Assembly (NCBI GenBank): GCA_033026295.1 | Contig: CM065178.1 | Coordinates: forward strand, 24,629,781-24,693,780 | Direction of reading: 5' to 3' | Source: Channa striata | Taxonomy: Eukaryota; Chordata; Actinopteri; Anabantiformes; Channidae | DNA: 64,000 nt | Shown: piece after piece, positions 24,919 through 36,900 of the stretch | Layout: each line of letters begins with the position of its first letter | Position numbering within the stretch: the stretch's first letter is position 1 | Program-made: the position numbers and the translations under genes | The notes under the pieces: model-generated | Seen by the model: only the letters and a program-made list of their open reading frames with translations | What the model was told of the DNA's origin: nothing | Database searches by the model: none

Positions 24919-27900
24919 ACCTCCTTGCCTCCGTCCTCCACCATAAAGAGCAGGTTGGTGCCATCAGCCACGGTGAAGGTAAAGCGGTCTTTGAGCGAGT
25001 TGGAGCCGTCGTGGTTGTAGCTGAGGCGGTTCTGGTAGACGTCGTCCATGGTGAAGCTGCTCGTCTGTCTGTAGTGTTGGCCGTTGCTTGTGCGCTCGAT
25101 GGCGCCGTGCCGAGGAGCTTGGACGACCGTGAAGACGATGGACTCTGCCTAAAGGAAGTTGTGTGTAATCGGACAAACCAAAGTCAGAGGGATGGACAAA
25201 AGAAAAAGGAGAAATAGGAAGCACGTACGTGTCCACCCCTCAAAATCATAGAGTTTGTTCGTCCAATCATCACCAAGGCGAAATGTGTCGATGATGGTGA
25301 TTGACGATTTTTCGCCACTAGAAAAACGAATCTTGCCCTCGAGCTGCTTGGACAGTTACGTCTACCTGTCCACCTACAGTGCGTGTAAATAGGATTCAGT
25401 GTTGATTGCTTTCACTTCTTCAGTGGTCACTGCGCGGCCTTCTTAGAAAAAAAAATCCTCTTCTAACCAGGGAAGAAGTCGGCGAGTCAGGTTCACAAAA
25501 ATGGGAATAATCACAGAACCAGCGGAATGGAGTGAGAGTCAGATTGATGGCAGTGATAATCGTGTACGGCTATGCTTTAAGCAACAGGAAACGATCGTTC
25601 GAAGACTGTTACTAGAGAAAATAGAGCTTCAACAGTCGGTGCACACAGGTTAGTCTGGATAGTTTAGCTGCTGATCCCAAACAAACCCTCATACTCGTAA
25701 AACAATACGAATTAGTCACGACTTTTAGGGATTCTGCTGCCAACGTCTACCTCTGTGTCGGCATCAGTGGCCTTCAGCTCAAATTCAGTGATAGTCTTCC
25801 TCACGCCTTCCTGGACCCTCATGCCAGGAACCTGAAGCAGAGGCAAGGAGTCATCTACCGGTTTGATGGTGATGTAGAACGTCTGGGCAACCTGGACAAA
25901 ACAAAAGCCACACAGGACAGCAGAGCTTTAACTCAGACAATTACAGCCATTCGTTGAAGTAGTGAACACGTGGAGCTTGCAGAAGTTAGGACAAAATAAC
26001 ATGAAATCTGGGTTATTATGTGACTACACATTCCTGTGATTCAAACATGTTTGTTCCTGTATGAACATGAAAACTCATTGTAACACAGAGTTAATGCAAA
26101 CGTTTGGCAAAACCTATGAATTATGTTGCCGTCTGTGTAACAGCGCACAGGGAAAGCTTATGATATTAGAAGCAGCATTAGTAAAATATTCTGCATTTTG
26201 ATGAATTAGTTTGGATTCTGTTTGGTGTTGTATTACAGTATCGTAAAGTTCCTGCACAGAACAAGAACTGTGTAACTGATCCTCCGTCCCATATAGTGAA
26301 GCTGCTTTCAAACAGGATTTTGTCAAAGCCAGCAGGTTTATGCAGCACAAACACTTTAAATATGGACGTATGAACGTAACAAAATTAATCACTTAAACAC
26401 ATTGTCAACAACTCACTGCCACATGCTCAACTCAGACCTGACGCTCTTTGCACATGAAAACCTTTGGAATCTCGTTTTGGACACTGTGCACTAACACCAG
26501 TGGTAACAGAGATCGTCCTGAACGTGTGAAATACAATCTATATGCAGTTACTTTTACCATACGCCCAGGTGAATATGTAAACAGAACATCTATAATGGGA
26601 ACTTCAAAACCCGGATGACCTAAACCAAATAAAATAAAGCGCAGTCACAGGAACGTTGTACCAGTGTGGCCCTGAGCAATCTCACCTCATCTCACCACCC
26701 ATCGAGTAAAAATACTCCCTCGGTATGAAAATGCACAAAACCTAATTTTAATGCAAAACACTCATGCGAGGCTTTTCAAAAAGACACTGCACCGTCCTCC
26801 CAACTACACAGTTAACAAAAGTAAAAGCACCACAACACTTCACAAACACTAACCACTACAGTGGGCACCAACGCCTCTGCACGCTGCAGCCAGCCAGGCG
26901 GAACGTCCAAACGACCGTCTTCAGATGTTTGCTCAAGTCCTTGTGGTCCTCATTAGTCTGGATTAGCACGGCAGAATTTATGCATGAAGCAGAAGGGGGG
27001 GGGGGGGCTGGAAGGACTGGAGGTCGGGGCGACTTTCTCACTTCTTTAAAAGCTTACACAACTACATACTGTATATATCAGAATGTAGAAATGTCTTACA
27101 TTTGACGGGAATTACACTGTCATGGATAAGAAAATGTCTAGTAAAGGATGCTCAAGACATTTCAGGCTGAGAAGCTCTTTGTGAAAATAAAAAAGCTTAG
27201 GACAAAGCAGTCTCAAGGATGTGTGCCGGTAAATCATTATCACGAGAGGAATTCTGAATCGTGTACACGCCTGTCTGCCTCAGAGTCGCTTCATTGTGAG
27301 TGTTTGACTGTGATTCTTTTTCCGTCAATAAAAAGTTCCATCAAATCTGGCGAGTCTAATTTAACGCTGCGGCTCACAGGCAGCCACTGCTTCATTTCAA
27401 GGGAACACAAGCCAAGAGGGTTGGAGAGGCCTGGAAACCATCAGGAGAGCTCCTGCCCGACGCCGCTTACCATGGAAACGTTCTTCAGGTGTCTCAGCCG
27501 AACAACGCCACCTTTACTGGCTCCTGAAAGCCCCTGTGATTCTCTAAAAGGTTTCCTCCTCACTTACCTCGTTTGTCCCATCGGAAACGCTGAAGGAGAA
27601 CTGGTCGGCGTGCTTCTCTTCTTCGCTGGTGTGGACGTACTGGACGCTGCGTGACACCAGATCAGCCTGGGTGAATGTGTCAATTCTGGTTCCTAAATCA
27701 GACAAAGAAAACCCATTAGCCAAGGTGGTGGAATCAACCCAATAGGATACTTTTCCTTGGTTCCTTTTCTTTGAACCACCACAGCTACACACACTTCACA
27801 TTTACTTTATTTTACCAACTTGTAGATTTTTTTTTCATTTTTTTTTTTTTTTTTTTACAGTTACTCAACTAATCTCTACCCAATGATTGTGTATGGAAGC

Positions 27901-30900
27901 ATTTTTAGCTTTTCTATTTTGGCATCAGATGCTTTTCTAAGCCGCCCGCGGTACCGTAGCTCCTCTCTGGTACCGTAGCCCCTCTCTGGTACCGTAGATT
28001 CTCCTCTGGTACCGTAGCTCCTCTCTGGTACCGTAGATTCTCCTCTGGTACCGTAGATTCTCCTCTGGGCTCAGTGTGACGTTGCCTTTTTTTTCCTTTT
28101 TGGCTTTCTATCATTTTAATGAGCAAATAAACTAACTAAAAGTTGTAAAGGTTGCGCAACGTTTCAGATAAAACTCAATGCAGTTATTTGCATGATAACT
28201 AAACGTACATATAGTTATGGATATTTCTGATGACCGTGGGACATAAATAAACATACAATGTTACATATAATGAATGCAGGGCAGAACTAATTTTCCGTGT
28301 TCTTTGATTTCCATGTCTAACATTTTCACAGTTCTTATCATATAAATTGCTACATTAATAGTAGAGGGATGTAGACAGGCGTCTGTGCCTAAAAATTAAA
28401 GAGAGTCCTATAATTCAAAACTAACCACATTTTACCATTATCCAGTATAATATTTTAAATGACATAGTAACTGTCACTAGTGGTTACTAGTGGCTGTGGC
28501 TGTTTGAAGGGACATTCAATAATCTATAAATGGACCTTTCGTCCTGCTGGTGACTTTGATATGAAGGCAATAACTTGCTGAATATTACAGCCCAGTGACA
28601 ACATCAAAGTTATCTCCATAAGTATGTGGGACGGACGAAAGTTATTTCCCTGTGCAAATTGGAGGAATTTTTCAAAATAATAATAATAAATCCCACAGAA
28701 GGAGGTCAAATATTACATAAGGAGGGCAATAAACTCATTCAACATGTTACAGAGGCCTCGAGGAAACGGAAACGGAGGCTTTTCAGCATCAATCTCCCTC
28801 ATGTCAACTGTGACACAGTAAAACCAGTAAACGTCTGCGTTCCTCCTCGTGTCCTCTATTCCCCGGCTGAAAGTTTATTCATCATCATAATCAGGACAGG
28901 CAGGCAGAGAGAGACAGAAGCAATATTCTCACTCAGTGATGAAAACCCTGCCTTTTGACCACTATATTAAAGGCAAAGGTACCTTCCCTTCCATTTGTCT
29001 TGACGGGAAATAGCAGGAAACCCTGGTTTTGTTTCCCACGAGTTTGAACATTAGCCGTCTGCTGCGTCGGCAAAATCTGATTGAATTCTAGGATTTATAA
29101 GATACAGTGTACAACAAAACTCGTTCTTATTTTTGTACATGGACTCCAAAAATGGAAATCACTCATGAGCTGTTTACTCAAAACTCACTAGAAAGCTGGG
29201 TTAAGTGTTGCCTCCATTCAGGGGAAATGGAACTTCACCGTTTGTAGCTATTGCCATTTTTCCCGTGAAGACTCTCAGTCCTCCAGGTTTGGTTGTCTGG
29301 AGTCATGTAAGCTCTACTTACACTGCTGCACATCCTCCCAAAGTGATGCACGTCGCTCAGCACATGTGGGACCACTAAAGTGTCGACAAAGGCTGAACTC
29401 CTGCATCCGTGTCTTGCTAAACACATCAGTGCGTCGGACTCTTGTACGTTTTTGTCCCTCAGACCTGCCTCTCAAACAAGTTGCCATAAACACAGAAAGA
29501 ATTTGAGGTGAAGCAGGGTTCAGCTTCCATTGATTTGTCTGACATGTGGCTTTTGACAAACCCTGCACCTGAGAGGAGTGTTAAAACCTTCCCCGCTTAA
29601 TAAGACTTCTGAAGACTGTGGCTGTGAAAGTGGCCACGCTGTTACCATGACATTGCTCATGGGCCGACAGCCGGTCCCACGGGAGCAGGGAGCTAGCTGT
29701 GCACGCTAGCCTGGAATGACAGATTGGCTGAATGGCTGGAGGTAATTATCTGGAGACACTCAGCGGCTCTGAGGTGAACTGATGCTCGAAGATTGTAGAG
29801 CTGTGTTAACATTCAGCTGATTAGCATGCTGCGAGAGCGACCCGCGATGTGGGGAGTCCATTCAGCCGGGGCAGGAACGCTCAATGGCACAGGAGCTAAT
29901 AATCACCTCATTGTGGTTGCAGGAGGCGTCGCCGTCGACGTTTCCACGTTTAAAAGTGGACGTAGTAACGCTGTACAGAGGTGATGTAGGAAACGGACGG
30001 GGTTGTTGTATTTACAGAAAATACACCGAGCACAGATGAGAAATAGTAAAGTGTGTGTGGGCATGTCTTTATAGTCTTCTGTGGACAAATTGTGTTTCAG
30101 GACCGTTGTTGTGAGGATGCTTTAGCTGGTCCACAGAACTAAAAGGCTTTTTGAGGGTTGAGACTGGGTTTTAGGGTAAAGGTTAGAATTAGGTTTTGGT
30201 TCAGGTTTGCATTGATAAGTGTGTGTGTGTGTGTGTGTGTGTGTGTTCCTGACACACTTCGTAGGGTCGGGTATAAATCAAAGACAAACGAGGGAGGAAG
30301 CGGAGCAAGGCTCATTACACTTCCCTCTTTGTGGCAAAGACAGAATGAATCTCTCTGTGTGACTATTTAGCGTCTGTTTGGACACCATCACTAAGTGGCG
30401 CCAGAGTTACAGATTTTCATGTTTTACAAAATGTACAATATACCAGGTTCAACCTTGTTTGTGAGAAATTCTTGCAATTGTAGTCAGGAACCAGTCACAA
30501 AATTCTGGTGAAATTCTGATGAGTCAAATCGTGTGAAATTATAAATGGTGGTGGGACCCTACAATCTATTTCAAAGTCACTGTAAAGTAACACCTGCAAA
30601 TATGATATGTGGTCATCTTTTTCCCTCCGTACAGCGCCAACAAAACAGCCCCAAACAATGATACAGGTCTATTTTTGCTTTTGGTGCCTACCTGGGTTGG
30701 AAGCATGCTCCAGGTGGCCCAGGCTCGGCTGTTTGTCGACCCGGAAGATGAGCTCAGCCGGCTCGCTGTCCTGGTCGCTGGCCGACAGTTGTAGAGTAGT
30801 CAACTTCTTCATCGTGTTTTCGTCGAGCACTAGGCCTTTGTTCACCACGACAGATGGAGGAAGGCGGTCCTCTGGAGAAAATGGGACGAGGGTTAGTTGT

Positions 30901-33900
30901 AGAAACAGAGAAGGAGGCAATTCACGAAAGGAAAAAAGCCGCTGCAGTTTATGAAGACAATCCAACCAACGGGAGATAAAATATTAAGAATAAATTTTTA
31001 GTTCTGTTAAAAAAAAAAAAAAAAAAGATGGACTGAGGCAGTAAGTGGGAGAGGCAGAAGATAAGAGGTGAAGAGGAAATGTGAGGAATGGAGAAAGTGG
31101 GATGTAAAGATTCGAATACGGCGTATCAGGAGGTGTGAAGGAGCGATATGGGTTTGAGAAATCTGGACGCAGGGATCAGGTAGGACGGAGGGAAAGGCAG
31201 GAGGAGTCATCAGAGGGCAGTGTGGTAGGAGGAGATACGAGCAGAGAGCTCCTCTGAAGTCACATCTGAGAGAGCAGAAGAGAGAAAACGTGACAAAAGA
31301 AGTCAGGTAATAATACAGAACGAGATAAAAGAGGAGCTGGGGGAGATATGAGAGAATGAGGATGCTGCTGTTCAGCCGCAACTGTGACTGATGCCGCTGC
31401 TGGGGAAGTCTGGATTTTAACTGATGAATTGCACTCGTAGTTTGGCCGAGTCCCCAGAAAGAAGACGGTGGAAACAAAAAGTTTGTGTGCTGGATGAAAG
31501 GCGTCTACTATCGGGCTGACTGAAAGATGCTCCACAGTCTTCTGATAGGGTGGAGCAGTGTTGCGTGCGTCGGCACCTCTGATAATGATGCCGGAGACAT
31601 TTATAACAAAGGATGGTGCCGGATATTTCAAAGAACATACAAACCGCCGATGTACAGTTGAGATCTTTACAAGTCCAAAGATTGTGAAAAGCTCCTCAAA
31701 TCTGTAACTTAAATAAATAAAAGCAAGGACGTCACTGAATGGAGCTGGAGGATATTCAAACACAGGGAAAAGGACACTAACCCATGAAAGTCTGCTCAGG
31801 TCCACAAGGCTTGTGGACAAATGGGCAGACTGGGCCCAGCTGAACTGGTCTAGACTGGAAATGGTTTGAGCCTGAACATATTGGGCCCACAAAGACCTTT
31901 ACATTTAAGTAAAACTATTAAGGCAAAAGGTAAAAACTCTCTGTATTAGCAATGCATTCATTCCTAATGACTTGATCTTGGAAGTAATTAGTAATTTATT
32001 TATACAAAAAGGAAGTGAACAGAACAATAACTGTCAGTCAATAATAAAAGCTGCCCCAGGTTAAATTACTCTCTGTAGAACCCTGAACTCTAAAGTTGCA
32101 TGATAAAGTCTTGTCATGTTGAATTTCCGTTTTTCTCTTTGAACTGGCTAAGAGGAGTGGGCTAAACGGACCAGCGTTAAATGAAGACGTGAGCGATCAC
32201 GTCTGCTCGTGTGTTTCACCGGCTGAGAAATATTGTGTTTGATATTTGAGACTGTATTAAACATCAGCTCACATTTCATGATCAATTTATGCAGAAAAGC
32301 AGAAAAGGTTGTTTAGTCTTTCTGGTGACTGCGTTTTAACAGGAACTGGCAGATTTCCTCACACGAAGTCTCTACTAAACAGAAAATGTTTAATTTTGGT
32401 TATTTCGAGGTTGTTTGAAGGGAACCTCACATTACAACAGTTTAACCACCATTCACTCAAACAGATCACACCAGTCCGAGTCGGAGGTGCAGTGGCGCAT
32501 CAGTAAGCACAGAGGTGCCTCTTTGTCTCCCTGACTTTATTTCAGTACTGCCGGTAACAAAGGACGGGCGAAACCCTACCGAGCACGCTGATGAAGAAAG
32601 ACTGGTCGATCAGTTTGTTGCCTTCCGGATCGACCAGGTTGAACTTGAAAAACAGGCTGCCTCCTTTCTCCCCTTTCTCGTGGCTGTACTGCAGCAGACC
32701 TGCAAGGCAGAGACAATCACCCTCAACCTAATGTTGTGTTTCAATTCCAAGAAGTGGCAGCTGGGAGGAAAATAACACAATCAGACATAAATAATTCATT
32801 ATCACATTGTCGGCAGACATAAGCAGACGGACAGTAATCTAACTAGAGCGTCAAACGGAGCGCTTGGCAGCTTTAGGCATTTACCACTTTTTGATTTACA
32901 AACCGGATACATGGTCACGATTTAAATTAAACTATCTGCGGGAGAGAGGGCGGACGAAGGTGAAAAGCGGCAACGTGCTCTGATAGAAGGGGAGGTACAG
33001 AAGACATGGTTTAAACTGTGCCACTGGTTTGACACAGGCGACAACATCCAGAGCCAACAAGGTGAATTAATAAAGACACTGAGCTGGTGATTTCACCGTT
33101 CATCTGGGAACGCCTGAATGTGGCACATCTCCTTGACTGCCACAATAAACATGAAGGATGCATAGATTTTCAGACAGACACAAGACAGAAAACAGCAGCG
33201 TAGAAAAGTCGTGAAAAAACCAAACGGCACCTTTGTTGACGTCGTCCTGAGTGAAGCTCTGCACAGGACCTTTGACGGTAACCTTCTCCGCGCGTCCGCT
33301 CTCGCTGAGCTGGAGTTTGCCAACTGGAGGGTCTTTGGTCAGGACGTACCTGAGCTTCAGGTTGTCCGAGTCGACGTCTGTGCCCTTCAGATTCTGCTCG
33401 GTGATCTTGGAAGAGGATCCTAAAATAAAGTCAGAGTCCGTCACAAAAACTGACACCATCCTGCTTGTACCGTCCCAACCCCACTCCACGTTATGCTGCT
33501 TCAGTCATCCTTTGAGTTTTTTGGTGTTTGGATCCTTCTCAGTTAGGTTTTTATGGTGTTTTTTTTGGGATGACGTGTGTAAAACCTTTGTTGTCTAACT
33601 GACGGCTGTAGCATCCATTTCTGTGTGATGAAAAGCCTGGACCTGAGCTACATTCTTCTACAATGAGGTGAAAGTGTTTCCTCAACCTCCCCCAAGATTA
33701 AGGAACAGAAAACCCTTGTTCCTCTACACCTCCCCACATCTGTTCCCAAGGTTCGCAGACAGAATCCACGTCTCCGCCTGGCACCCCAGCCACTAACGCT
33801 AATCTGCGAAGGACCATCCGTGGAGCCATCCCTTAAATGACACTTGTAAGTCTCCCTTATCAGACTCAACCAGCAGACCAAAAGGAAACAGAAGGCATGG

Positions 33901-36900
33901 AATGTAAGAACTTTCTTTTGGACTCCTAACCTTAGAAAATGGATATACCAAATTTCCTGCGTGCATGTGGTGTACGTCACCATGTTCAGGAGAAGTTATG
34001 CAGCAGTTTGTTGTAACTCTGGTTATTCTAGGTCGAAAATTAATCGTTCCAAATTAGAAAGTTTTATCCAGGAATGATGGAAAGAGTAACAACATCGCCA
34101 TCTGCTGGGGGGAATTATAGGCGTATTCTAGCCGGGGCTCAGCGTGTCGCAGGCCGTGTTTGTCTTGTGTTTTGTCTTGGTTAAAATACAATGTCATATT
34201 CCTTTATCAATTCTGTACATTACACATACATCTTACATATACGTGTTTATACCCGCTCAGGTATATAAACTCATGGCATATTTAATAATTCAACACTATG
34301 ATTGGTTAATTATGTTCAGATGATGTATGACTGAATTATGAATTGTTGCTGTGTGTTATTATTGTTTTAATAGACGTCAGACAAAACTGATTGGATTTGT
34401 AATAAGTCTTGGATGTCAGCTGCTTCATTTTATCCATGTGGACCTACATATGCATGTTAGGTAGGAGACATTGTGAACTTCATGTATTCTATCACATAGT
34501 TAAGAACGTGAACTGTTATGATGTTTCAAATGACATAGAAACATGCTACTTTAATGGTGTGAAACACAGAGTTTAATGCGAGAGCAGGGACTTTGCGCTC
34601 TCCGCGGTAAATTTAAATTACAGGCGAGCACGTCTTTCTTCGGAACATCAGGTTCCGAACACCCCAGGTATAAAGGAGAAAGTTTTCCTTCATTCGCCCT
34701 CTGCTCTTCTCCTTCTCTTCCCCTGAATTTTTCTTTGTTCGCGTTTCGTCTGCCTCTCCTCTCTCTTCTCTCCTTCTCTCCTTCTCTCCTTCTCTCCTTC
34801 TCTCCTTCTCTCCTTCTCTCCTTCTCGGCTGCTCTTTCTTCTCGCCTCTTTATTTTTCTACTTTGCGTAGTCGACGACGCAATTTTTGTTCAACGCTACA
34901 TTTATACTTTCTTTGTTTGGCGAGACAAACTCTCTCCACATATAATCTTAAATTTTTGTAACCTCCTAGTGAAACAAGAATCCTAAGCAAACTTAGACAA
35001 TCCCACTATTCGAGCCGAACCTCACCAGGATTTTTATTCAATATTACATTTTCCTTTTTTTATAATTTGACTGAATTGGCTTGATCCAATATCTGGGCTC
35101 CAGCCGCTCCCTTTTTGGCTAATTTAAACTGAGACTGAGACAACCAACGGACTCTGGGTTCCTCCAGCCGTTGATCCGAGTTGCCCAGCTGACCAGGTGC
35201 CATCGTTCGGGCCGCACTAAAGCGAGGAACCACATCTCGCCCTTCGGCTGCGGAGCGGTACCGACTTGCGCCGAATAGGACAAAACGACCTGCAGCAGCA
35301 CAAGGCAAGAGAAACATCTCTCTATTTTATGGACTGAAGTCTTTCAGTCGCTGAAATAAGCGAGCCCTTCTACAGTTACAAGTATTTCCTCCGTTACTTC
35401 GATGTGGAAAGTAACTACACTCCTTTCATTTGTCCCAAAATTATCACACCCATTTACATGCTTGGTTCATTTATCTGTTCATTTAGAATTGGTTATTCCA
35501 TGTTTTGTTGTCCATTCATTTATTCCATATAGCCATTTACATACTCACATTTATCTATATTCTCTGTAGTTGTAGATTAATAAATAATTGAAAGGAACAG
35601 CTTCTGTGTTCGTCTTTCTTCAGGGAAACAGACAAAGTCACTGAAACGGTAAAGAACTCATGACAGAGACTGATCTTGGGTCAAATTGTTGTTTACTTGA
35701 TTCTATTGTTCCTGTGGACCATCGGCGGTTCAGGTAATATTTTAATCACAGCTTGGTTCAGCTCAAAAAAACCTGGTGCCCCCACTTTGAGGAAATGAAT
35801 GCATTAATATCAAATTACTCAAGTTGCATTAGATTAATACACGTCGTTCAATTTCTTTTTCTTATCTACTCAGTAGTGGAAATTTGACTTTAGGTGAAGA
35901 CAGATTGGTCACCTGCAAACTTTTCTCGATTCAAAAAGAACATTTTCGAGGCCTTAATATAGAGATGTTTTCACACACTCTATGAATGTGTCTCCGTCTC
36001 ACCTGAGGGGAGCTGCAGGCCTCTGTTGACAGTCATTCGGGGCCCCTCGGTCCTCCTAACGTCCATGGTAAACTCCAGACGGCCTGTGTGTGTGTAGATG
36101 CCGTTGGTGAGCGTGAAAGCCATCTCATCTGCACCCCCGCTGACAATTTCAGGCGTGTAGACCAGCAGCCGGTCCAGGACGTCCTGGTAGGTGAAGGTGG
36201 AGCCCTGCGCGAGGACGCGGCCGTTCTCCAGCGGCTGAGAGTAGAACTGCCTTCTGCGGAGTTTGCCTGCGGGGAAATAAAAGATTAATGAAGCTGTGAC
36301 TTTGAAGAGGGTGTGTGTGCCCACACTGCACATCAAACTGCATCTAGTTAAGAATTGTGATTATCTCAGTCAAATGGACGAGGTTTCATTTTTTCATGCA
36401 GTACATCAAAGACCAGAAAGGTCTTTGTAGAAACTAATGACTCGTTTTAGACTTCAGTAAATTGAACACCTTCTTAAATCAAAGCCCAGGTTTAAATGGG
36501 ATTGGAGCCTAAATCCTGAAGCATAATGAGGACACACACACGCCCGCAAACACACACACTCATTTCTTTCCCTTCCACGCAAACATTTCTCTAAAACGCA
36601 CAGCGTCCTGTTCATGAAGTTTCCATATTTTCAATACCAGTAGTACAACAATTGATGAATAATTTACGGAAAATGAATAATTCTCTTGCGACTGATGAAT
36701 CTGTTTGCAGTTCATGCCCTCTCTGGCAGCATGTGGTAACTCAGAATGTGTTCGTGTGCCAGTGTGTGCTGAGGTTCCTCAAGCATCCAGGCGTCTTTAT
36801 TGTGTTGGGAAAGGTCCCTCCCTCTGATAGATCTGTGTGTGCAGCGAAGAGGCGGCCAGTTAAAAAGACGAGCTGCTTGGGACTTATCGTCCCCTATGAA

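Larger units (their letters stand above)
27693..30691 (-). other. fras1 intron, exons 18-19
   Basis: 2999 bp. Contains a poly-T tract (27829-27857), the 19-20 bp minisatellite at 27950-28075 and (GT)14 at 30219-30246. No coding or RNA gene recognised. Confidence 0.75.

Noticed and set aside
27950..28075. CRISPR-like array
   Set aside because: The spacing is 19-20 bp with two recurring spacer types, in a vertebrate intron; it is a minisatellite.
34576..34986. A 136-codon plus-strand frame (SFSPSLLLSF repeats)
   Set aside because: It is the translation of the (TCTCCTTC)n tract inside the LTR-like repeat.
33607..35842. Intact endogenous retrovirus
   Set aside because: No gag, pol or env coding sequence between or beside the LTR-like copies, and no terminal duplication found; only LTR-like non-coding sequence is present.
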